64,000 bases of DNA from Dendrobium chrysotoxum. Lineage: Eukaryota; Streptophyta; Magnoliopsida; Asparagales; Orchidaceae. The translations under genes and the position numbers were made by a program. Below, piece by piece: positions 56,733-64,000 of this stretch. Where the stretch lies: NCBI GenBank assembly GCA_019925795.1, contig CM034313.1:24416932-24480931 (forward strand), given 5' to 3'. Under the pieces are notes generated by a model. That model was not told the origin of the DNA and did not search any database. It saw nothing but the letters and a program-made list of their open reading frames with translations. Numbering within the stretch: the stretch's first letter is position 1; the number at the start of each line of letters is the position of its first letter.

Positions 56733-58540
56733 GTGAGTATAATTGCTAACTTCAACCTTCTAACGATAACTTTAGAAAAATTCAAGATGCCAAGAATTTC
56801 CTTTTCAACTTACAAGGATAGGAGGAAGTTTTTTGGAAACAAAAAGCTACTTCCAAGCACCTTATTGAAGGAGATAATAATACCAAGTATTTTCATGCCC
56901 TGGTTAAGAAGAACATAAATAGAAACTTCATTCATAAGATTTCTCTTCATGATGGTTCACAAATTGAGGAGGTTGGGGCTATTGCTAACTCTGCGGTGGA
57001 GCATTTTAACATTTTGTTTAATAAAAATTTTGAGCCTTTTCCTATTGATATTCCTCATCTCATTCCTAATATCATTCGTTTTAATGATAATATGTCTCTT
57101 TCCCAACCTCCTTCTTTGGAGGAATTTAAAGATATTATGTTTCCATGAATTCTGATTTTGTTACTGGGATGGGTTTACTACTAAATTCTTTCAACAGGCT
57201 TGGGACATTTTGAGCTTTGATTTATATGGTGCTGTTTTAGATTTTTTTGCTGGGAATTCTATTCCTAAATTTTTTTTCTTCAACTTCCATTCTGCTTATT
57301 CCTAACAAGAACACCATTAATAATTGGGATGACTTTAGGCCTATTAGTCTGTGCTCTTTTTTAGTAAGTTGATTTCTAAATTTTTTATAAATTGCTAAAC
57401 TCAATTACCTTCCAAAATTATTTCTCCTAATTACTGGTTTTGTTAAGGGAAGAGCGATTTCTGACAACTTACTTGCCCAAGAAATTGTTCATGATCTTGA
57501 TATTAAGGTGAGAGGTGGTAACATTATTTTGAAATTAGACATTGCCAAAGCCAATGATAACATAAACTGGAATTTCCTCTACAGTAATTTGCAGTTGTTT
57601 GGTTTTGATTTGCTTTTTATTAACCCTATCAAAAATTGCATTGAAGGATCCTATTTTTCATTGATTATCAATGGTAAAAGCCATGGCTTTTTTAAGTCTT
57701 CTCATGGGATAAGACAAGGTGATCCTCTCTCTCTCTCTCTCTAGCTCTTTTTATTACTGCTAATAAATATTTATCCAGAGGCCTTAACCATCTTTTTGAA
57801 AATAATCATAATCTTTATTTGAGAACTAAGGGTGGTTTTCTTATCTCTCACTTATGTTTTGACGATGATGTTATTATTTTTGCCAATGGCTCTTTAAATA
57901 TTGTGAACAATATTAGGAGCTTTTAAATAAGTTTTAAATTTCTAGTGGTCTTTATCTTAATAAAAGTAAGAGTAGCTTTATTGCCTCTAAAAATATCCCT
58001 CAAAATAGTATTAATGCCATTAAAGCTACCTTGGGTTTTGTGCAAGGATCTCTTCTTTTGAAGTACCTTGGGATTTCTCTATTCAAAGGTAGAAAGAAAA
58101 CTTTCCTTTTTGATGATTTGATTACCTCAGTGCAGAATAAGCTTACTTCATAGGAATCCAAATTGTTAGGTTTTGGTGGTAGATTAATTCTTATTAAAAG
58201 TGTGCTTTCTTCTTTAACTATTTACATTTTTCAAACTATTCAACCTACCCATGCTATTTGCAATATAATTGAAAAGCTTTTCAATAAATTTTATTGGCAA
58301 GGCACCAACACTAATTCTAAAATCATTTGGTTATCTTGGAGTAAGTGTTTTGGGGTGTTTGATGAAGGTGCTTTGGGTTGTAAGAATATGAATGATTTAG
58401 CTCATGCATTTTCCATCAAGTTGTGGTTTAACTTTCAAGCTCAAAGTAGCCTTTGGGCTAAGTTCATGACTTGTAAGTACTATGTTGGTAAGCATCCCAC
58501 TATGTGTAGTTACAATAAGGGTGATTCTAGAGTTTAAAAG
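56733..58540 (+). pseudogene. LINE reverse transcriptase remnant
   Basis: Landmarks in order: a WDILSFDLYGAVLDFFAGNS block near 57200, LLI-PKNTI-like and FRPISLC-like pieces near 57300-57350, GRAISDNLLAQEIVHDL near 57450, ILKLDIAKANDNINW (first catalytic Asp) at 57526-57570, and HGIRQGDPLS near 57702-57732. The catalytic box at 57858-57869 reads FDDD where FADD is usual; both Asp remain. Then comes LIKSVLSSLTIYIFQT in the open stretch from 58163. A run of nine CT dinucleotides (57725-57742) lies inside the RQGDPLS motif and shifts local residues. Confidence 0.8.
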
Positions 58541-58772
58541 AGACTTAGTAGTATTAAGTGGGAAGTTGAACCTCGTATTCTTTGGGGTTTTGGTTGCTCC
58601 AACATAACTTTTTTGGCAATATCGATGGTTTGGTGAACATTCTATGGATTCGCTTCTTAACACTATTTCTACCACTGCTATTAAGGTCAATTCCTTTATC
58701 TATGCTAATAGTTAGGATTATGATAAACTTGTTGAAGTTCTTCCTGACTCTATTATTAACAAAATTTTACAC

Positions 58773-59890
58773 TTGCCTATTAATCTTGATTCTGAGGATT
58801 ACCTTTTATGTAATTTGTCTAAGAATGGTTTATTTAGTCTGAAGGATGCTTGGAACTCCTTCAGAGTTAAGAACTTTGTTAATAAGTTTTATTCTATGAT
58901 TTGGCATAAAAGTATTCCTACTTCTATTGCTACTTTTATTTGGAGGATTATATATAATTTCATTCCTACTGATGAGAATTTAATTAAAAGAGGTTGTATT
59001 CTCCCTTCAAAATGAATGTTGTTATCATAGTGAGAACATGCATCATGTTTTCATTTTTGGTTGTATTGTCGTTAAAGTTTGGACTCATTTTGATGATATC
59101 TTTAGAACCAATCATTTCATTGCTAACATTTCTATTAAATCTATGCTTAATCTGTGGTTCATTAACCCTAGAGGTCATATTAGGAATGTCATCCCTTCCC
59201 TTATTTTGTGGTATTTGTGGCTTACTAGAAATAATTCATTGTTCAATAATATTAGCATGAATCATCGTCATATTATTAGAAATATTAAAGATAAAGTTTT
59301 GAACCTTTACTCTGCTAATCTTTTATCCTCTAAGAACTTTAAAGGTAATAATTTTGTGGCAAAAGAATTTGGTATTTCTCTGAATAATAATCATCATTTT
59401 GTTGATTCCATCCTGGTTTATTGGATTAAACCGCTTTATAATATTAACAAACTTAATATTGATGGTTCAGTTAAAGGTTTGGTTTGTGGTTATGGTGGTA
59501 TCATTAGGGATGACAATGGGAATTTCATCATGGCTTATGCTGGTCCTTTATAGAAGTGTTCCGTCATTTGTGCTAAGCTTTCAGCTATCTTACATGACCT
59601 TAAATTATGCTCTTCTCTTGGTATATGTAACATCTGGAATGAGATGGATGTTATTTATAGTATTTTCTATTTAAATAATTTTGTAGAGAAAGTTTATAAG
59701 GCTGATTTATTCTACCTGATTAGGGAGATTAATCAACTATTAATCTAGGCTAATTGTAACATTACACATATTTATAGGGAGGGTAATGCTTGCACTGATT
59801 GGTTATCCAAATATGGTTATAACCTAGAGTATCTCACTGATTTCAATTTTCTTAATTTACCAGCTATTTTGAAAGGCCTCATTAGATTAG
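58773..59890 (+). pseudogene. LINE zinc-binding region and RNase H
   Basis: MIWHKSIPTSIATFIWRIIYNF and PTDENLIKRGCILPSK (58895-59010) form the zf-RVT start. The Cys/His part continues in another frame at 59020-59090 (ENMHHVFIFGC). RNase H starts at about 59440 with NKLNIDGSVKGLVCGYGG (first catalytic Asp) and IIRDDNGNFIMAYAGPL, then a stop (59551). LNDFV...NITHIYREGN-like pieces near 59750-59800 mark its end, where the final Asp lies in ACTDWLSKYG near 59790. Confidence 0.75.
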
Positions 59891-61733
59891 ACTAAATTAT
59901 TTTGCCATATGTCAGAATCTAAGTTTGTTTGTTTCTGGGGTTTTGGGTCTCTTATCATGAGGGGTTTGTTTATTGTTAGGTTGTTGATGCTTGATTTCCT
60001 TGTTAGTCATTCTTTCTTTATGGCTTTTCATATCTCTGATGATTTGTATAATGAGCCTTTTGTGTTATTTACTGTTATGGAGAATGGTGGTATTGGTGTT
60101 TCTAAAGAGGTTTTGAGTTTGACTTGGTTCATTTTAGTTCTCCTTTTTTAGGTGCGTAATTTTCTTGCCCTATGCCTTCACTTGTATGGGTTTAGGCTTG
60201 TTATTAGCTATGATTGTACTTTATTTTTTATTGATTTGCATGTTAAGTGTTACTCATCTATCCTTTATGTTGAGTGTGTCTGGTCCTTTGGTGGTGCATT
60301 GCGGGATTTTGGGGTTTGTCGGGACAGCTCTATTAAGTGGGTTTTGAGGTTCTGTAGGTTTTCTAAAAGAACTTTGTTGTGTTATCTCTGCTTATTATGG
60401 ATTTATTTTCTTGAGGATCTTAGTCTTTATTTCTGCTGGGTTTATCCCTACTGGCTGCCTTTATCTGTGGCTATGTAGTTAAGGGTTGTTAGTGGTGTTT
60501 TTCATGAGAGGAACTATTGTTGTTATTGCTACTCTGTCTGCCCTTATCCTCTCTGGTCCTGGAATTAGAGTTACCTGGGTTGGTCTAAGGATAGATTTCA
60601 GTGGCAATTAAGTGTTTTTCATGAGAGGAACACTGATACTACTATCCTGAGCTTCTATAGCCTATACCTGCACATTTTCCTGGGGAAATCTCTATGGAGG
60701 CTTTATTTAGTTCTTAGTTATTGCAATTGTTTTTATGCAACTAGTTATACTTCTCTTTCTGTCAACTTGTTGGCTCTTTTATCTCCATTGTTTGTTTTTT
60801 GGGATCTCCAATTTGGCTGCTGAGTTATCAATTGATTAGTAATATATTTGGTAGCTATTGTAGTTTTCGGAACTATACTACTGTCAAGCTGATTCCTATT
60901 GCCTGTATTATTCTAGATGGATATTATAGTGTGAATTATGTTGATATTGCTTTTGGTTACACCCGGGGTATTAATGCTCATTTTCTACCCGAGAAGCTTG
61001 TTTCATTCTTCTGATGCTGACTTTGGAATATTTTATTTATGTGCTATGGTTTTGGCCTTCATGCAGTTTATAATTCGAGTTATGCCTATGTTTATGGTTA
61101 TTTCATGAATTGTTTGGCCGGGCTTTCACTTCTAGTGGTTATTTTACTATTATTTAGAGGAAATGCCCTCCTTGGTTGCTGATCTTTAATAATCCTTTCT
61201 TGGATGCTTATGTTAGTTGTGATCAATATTATCTTGTGTGGTGGAGATCTTGTATCATAGATATTTGGCTAGATGGTAATTATCTAAGCAATTACATCCT
61301 TTATTTTATCTATTAGCATCAGGTTGCTTTTATTTGCTCTCTCTTTAATTCTTATCTGATAACTGTGATTTGGTGGAAGTGTTGTGAGATCTCAATTCAG
61401 TGCTTGTCAGTTTCTGGTAGTGATTTTTATGGTTATTATATGCTTTCTAACATTCTAATCTACTATTTTTATATTATTTTAGTCAATGTTTTGTTTTGCA
61501 GCCTTCATGTTTTGTAGGTGCTTTGGCTCCTGGTTTTGGTTCAATGGCTCTTCAATTTTTACAGATAGATCGTGCTTAATGCTTTTACTTTTATCTTTCT
61601 TTTTGGGTGCTCTCTTCTGGCCGCACTAAATTGTTATTAGGTTATCATGTAATTTTTATTAGTGGGGACTTTTGGCTCTTAGGTTTTCTTTTTGCTTTGT
61701 TTGTAGCTCTTTGGAGCATTAGTGAGCTAAAGG
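59891..61733 (+). other. LINE 3' untranslated region
   Basis: This is a long T- and G-rich tail without a real gene. Several T-rich open frames encode only hydrophobic strings and should be ignored. A 20-bp exact direct repeat, GTGTTTTTCATGAGAGGAAC, lies at 60495-60514 and 60612-60631. The last 130 bp match 37095-37230 in the other LINE fragment. It is cut off at 61733 by TG of the copia-2 LTR. Confidence 0.65.
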
Positions 61734-62197
61734 TGTTGCATCTTATATTTCAAATCTATAATTGAATATCATATGAGTTTTTGATAATACTAAAATATTA
61801 TTGTGTTGATTATTATTTTTTCCTAATATATATTGGATATATTTGGTTTGTGTTGTTTGTGTGTACTAACATTTTAGGAAATTTATACTCCAAACTACTA
61901 AAGACTTCAAGACAGATTAGATTAGGGGCTGTTATAATTAGAGTTTGTATTTTTTTTTCTTGAGTCTGAGAGAGTATGATTATAATTGGGTAACCATATA
62001 CACACATACTGGAGGAGTAAGACAAAACTTGGACGTTTAAAACTTATTGTAATGTATGATTTGTAATCATATGGGATAATTTGTACTGAGTGCCCCTCTA
62101 GAACTGACTTGGTTGAATCATGAGTTAAAATTTTTCTAAGTACGGATCGTACTGTATGAAATGGATTTAGTACATCACTTTTTAGAGTATGAAATGG

Positions 62198-62640
62198 GCT
62201 TCATACAGGATCGTACCAGATGAAACTGTTCAATTTTGAATTATTCGTATAGTGCAATGTCATTTCGTACAGATATTTATAGAGTAGAAAATCAGGTTCG
62301 TACAGGATCATACCAGATGAACCATTCATTTTTTGAACTGTTCATACAGTACGATGTCATTTCGTATAAACATTTACAGAGTATGAAATCAGGTTCATAC
62401 AAGATCGTATCGGATGAACCGTTCATTTTCTTGAACTGTTTATACAGGATGATGTTATTTCGTACAGGCATTTACAGAGTATGAAAATAGGTTCGTACAG
62501 ATCGTACCGGACAAACCATTCATTTTTTGAATTGTTCATACAGGACGATGTCATTTCGTATAGGCATTTATAGAGAACAAAATGAGGTTCGTACAGGATC
62601 GTACATAGAGTTTTTAAACTATTCATATGTATGAAGTACG
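62198..62640 (+). repeat. 97-bp tandem repeat in copia 2 U3
   Basis: Units start with GG(C/T)TC(G/A)TACAGGATCGTACC at 62198, 62295, 62392, 62490 and 62586 (spacings 97, 97, 98, 96; the last is partial). Each holds the short palindrome-like GTACAGGATCGTAC and a CATACAG(G/T)ACGATGTCATTTCG box. Confidence 0.9.
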
Positions 62641-62709
62641 ATTATACTGTATGATCATGTTCGTTAAAGTTAAAATTTTTAGTTTTTGGATGATTTTTCT
62701 TATCCTTTG

Positions 62710-62716
62710 TATATAA
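62710..62716 (+). promoter_or_regulatory. Copia 2 LTR TATA box
   Basis: TATATAAGG lies just downstream of the tandem repeat block and about 800 bp before the LTR end. This placement fits the U3/R border, with transcription probably starting near 62740. Confidence 0.55.
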
Positions 62717-62944
62717 GGGTCCTAAAAACTAACTACCTAGAGGCTTGCTTCAAAAATTCTCTTGAGTGTGCTAAGAAGTGTGTTTGGGAGAGGATTTTGA
62801 GAGTGGAGAGTGAGAAATCATGTAAGAGGGAATTGTGAGGGGATTCACAAAGGTGCCTAATAGTGAGGATCTCTTACTAGTGCTTCATAGTTCTTCCCTA
62901 CTTCCTTGAAGACTTTTTGAGAGAAGTTTTTCAAAAGGAGATCT

Positions 62945-63165
62945 GGTACTCTACCGATGCCTAGAGGGTATGAATAGACATTTGTTACACTACCGACACC
63001 TGGAGGGTGTGAAAGGACATTTGGTACTCTACCGACACCTAGAGGGTGTAATAGGATGTTTGGTACTCTGCCATCACCAGGAGAATGAGAAAGGATGGTG
63101 GGTTCTCTGCCTTCACTAGGAGGGTGAAAAAGGATGACGGTTCTCTGTCGCACCAGGTTGGTGGA
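62945..63165 (+). repeat. 39-bp minisatellite in copia LTR 2, six units
   Basis: Unit starts GGT(A/T)CTCT are at 62945, 62984, 63023, 63062, 63101 and 63139. Because 39 is a multiple of three, the minus strand has a spurious 98-codon open frame with a 13-residue repeat (62857-63153). It is not a gene. Confidence 0.9.
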
Positions 63166-63529
63166 AGAGAGGTTATTGTAAGGGCTTCTCCTCCTTGCTG
63201 TGGGGGCTAAAGGAGAGACACTAGTATTTAGTGTAATACCTGGAGAAGGAGTCTCCAGGGAGTGGATGTAGGTCTTGTTGGATCAAACCACTATAAAATT
63301 TGATATTTTCTATTCTTTACTTTTTACCATATTTTTATTTTTCACATTTTTATTATTTTTCTGTGGTTGAAAAATTATTTTCAAAAACTTTAGTATTGTG
63401 TTTAAAATTCATTAATCAATTTTCAAAATAACCAAGAAATTTTTAAAATTACCAATTCATGCCCCTCCCCCTCTTAGATAGCCTTGGGACAATTGACTTA
63501 GTTTTAATAATCTACTGAGAATTTACAAG

Positions 63530-63541
63530 TGATATCAGAGC
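63530..63541 (+). other. Copia 2 primer-binding site
   Basis: TGATATCAGAGC matches 11 of 12 bases of the initiator tRNA-Met-type site TGGTATCAGAGC. It sits two bases after the LTR. Confidence 0.8.
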
Positions 63542-63584
63542 AATGTTTCAAAAATTAAGGCTTAGACAACTTTTTGAAATGATC

Positions 63585-64000
63585 ATGGCTACTTTTGGAA
63601 ATTTTAACACACCCGAAGGATATTCGATCATAAGACCCCCATTATTTGATAACATCCCTTTCGATTTTTAGAAAACACGAATGTCTACTTTTCTTCAATC
63701 ATTTGACTATCGCATGCAGATTTTAGTACAGGAAGGTTACACTAGTCCCATTAGATTTGTTGAAGGTATAAGAGTTGAAACACCTTTTAATGAGTGGACA
63801 ATAGAGGAAAAAGAACCAGCTCATATAAATGATAAATGCTTAAACAGTTTTTTCTGTACACTTAAATCTGAGGACTATATGCATGTTTCAACCTATAAAT
63901 CTGGAAAAGAAATATGGGATAGACTTTGCATTACATATGAAGGAACAAATGAGGTGAAACAATCTAGATTAAACATTTTATTACATGATTATGAATTTTT
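63585..64000 (+). pseudogene. Copia 2 gag, start only
   Basis: It starts MATFGNFNTPEGYSIIRPPL and shares IRPPLFDNIPFDF with copia 1, then TAG at codon 29 (63669-63671), the same codon as in copia 1. After this stop the same frame stays open to the window end, with TRMSTFLQSFDYRMQILVQE, FNEWTIEEKEPAHINDKC and GKEIWDRLCITYEGTNEVKQ. It is much better preserved than copia 1, and apart from that one stop it looks intact here. The rest of the element lies outside the window. Confidence 0.85.

Larger units (their letters stand above)
54070..61733 (+). mobile_element. Long LINE, nearly full length, inserted in copia 1
   Basis: In order: a T-rich 5' leader, ORF1 (DUF4283-type and zinc knuckle), ORF2 (endonuclease, RT, zinc-binding region, RNase H) and a long 3' UTR. 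It is broken by many stops. It cuts the copia RT at about 54065 and is itself cut at 61733 by the copia-2 LTR, so its A tail should lie beyond the window. It belongs to another LINE subfamily than the pair at 14060-19901 but shares its 3' end with the fragment at 36620-37295. Confidence 0.85.
61734..63527 (+). mobile_element. Copia element 2, 5' LTR, complete
   Basis: It begins TGTTGCATC and ends TTTACA, i.e. TG...CA, 1794 bp, and is followed two bases later by a primer-binding site. U3 carries a 97-bp tandem repeat (62198-62640). A TATA box TATATAA lies at 62710-62716. A 39-bp minisatellite of six units (62945-63165) sits in R/U5. The end has the C-rich CCCCTCCCCCTCTTAG region seen also in the copia-1 LTR. 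It inserted into the LINE 3' UTR right after GCTAAAGG. Confidence 0.85.

Noticed and set aside
59909..60478. Hydrophobic open frames of 60-108 codons after the LINE RNase H
   Set aside because: Same T-rich 3' UTR effect; no match to any motif and overlapping frames look equally good.
62857..63153. 98-codon minus-strand open frame with a 13-residue proline/glycine repeat
   Set aside because: It is the 39-bp LTR minisatellite read in reverse. Because the unit is a multiple of three, a frame stays open by chance.
1..64000. tRNA, rRNA, snoRNA or microRNA genes
   Set aside because: No cloverleaf, rRNA block or convincing precursor was recognised by eye. A covariance-model search would be needed to exclude small ones.
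1..64000. A bacterial- or phage-type system (operons, defence genes, origins)
   Set aside because: Composition, retroelement types and the plastid insertion all indicate plant nuclear DNA; no prokaryotic gene structure is present.

Overview
This is nuclear DNA from a land plant, almost certainly a seed plant. It is very AT-rich, has long gene-free stretches, and carries plant-type retroelements: a Ty3/gypsy element with a second plant-type RNase H, SIRE-like Ty1/copia elements with initiator-tRNA-Met-type primer sites, and LINEs with DUF4283-like ORF1 and a C-terminal RNase H. It also holds a piece of plastid DNA. I cannot name the species. I found no intact host nuclear gene, rRNA, tRNA or CRISPR. 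Almost everything recognisable is decayed retrotransposon, and every retroelement reading frame has stops or frameshifts. The only intact coding sequence is a 29-codon plastid petN inside the plastid-derived insertion.

Layout. 1-5650: minus-strand copy A of a long non-coding repeat family, called RepA here. 6470-6885: minus-strand copia LTR fragment. 7050-13990: two RepA arms in inverted orientation (about 7050-8545 and 12460-13990) around a duplicated LTR-like unit (8545-9807 and 10515-11742), each followed by a degenerate primer-binding site. 14060-19901: two 5'-truncated LINEs of one family, head to tail, the second inserted at the poly(A) tail of the first. 19902-26040: spacer with an unassigned coding remnant at 22303-22830, several minisatellites, a CT/AT microsatellite and a possible exon-like stretch. 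26040-36234: minus-strand Ty3/gypsy element, Tat-like, with gag, protease, RT, two RNase H domains and integrase all broken; its 3' part has 430-bp tandem repeats and four copies of a strong hairpin. 36235-37295: a copia LTR start fragment, then a LINE 3' end. 37296-45690: plus-strand RepA copy B, the fullest copy, interrupted by an insertion of about 950 bp that contains telomere-like repeats and plastid DNA. 45690-48340: a junction, then a minus-strand partial RepA copy. 48357-64000: a nest in which copia element 1 is broken in its RT by a long LINE, and that LINE is broken in its 3' UTR by copia element 2, which runs off the window.

How the parts relate. The retroelements encode the usual capsid, protease, integrase, RT and RNase H functions, but none can act on its own. 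Many lesions are C-to-T or G-to-A changes (Trp to TAG, His to Tyr, Glu to Lys), as expected of long-methylated silenced DNA. The most interesting material is non-coding: structured repeats in the gypsy 3' region, a 157-bp array of GGTTGAC/GTCAACC palindromes and a duplicated two-hairpin module in RepA, variable minisatellites in the copia LTRs, and a plastid insertion whose empty site is preserved in paralogous repeats of the same window.
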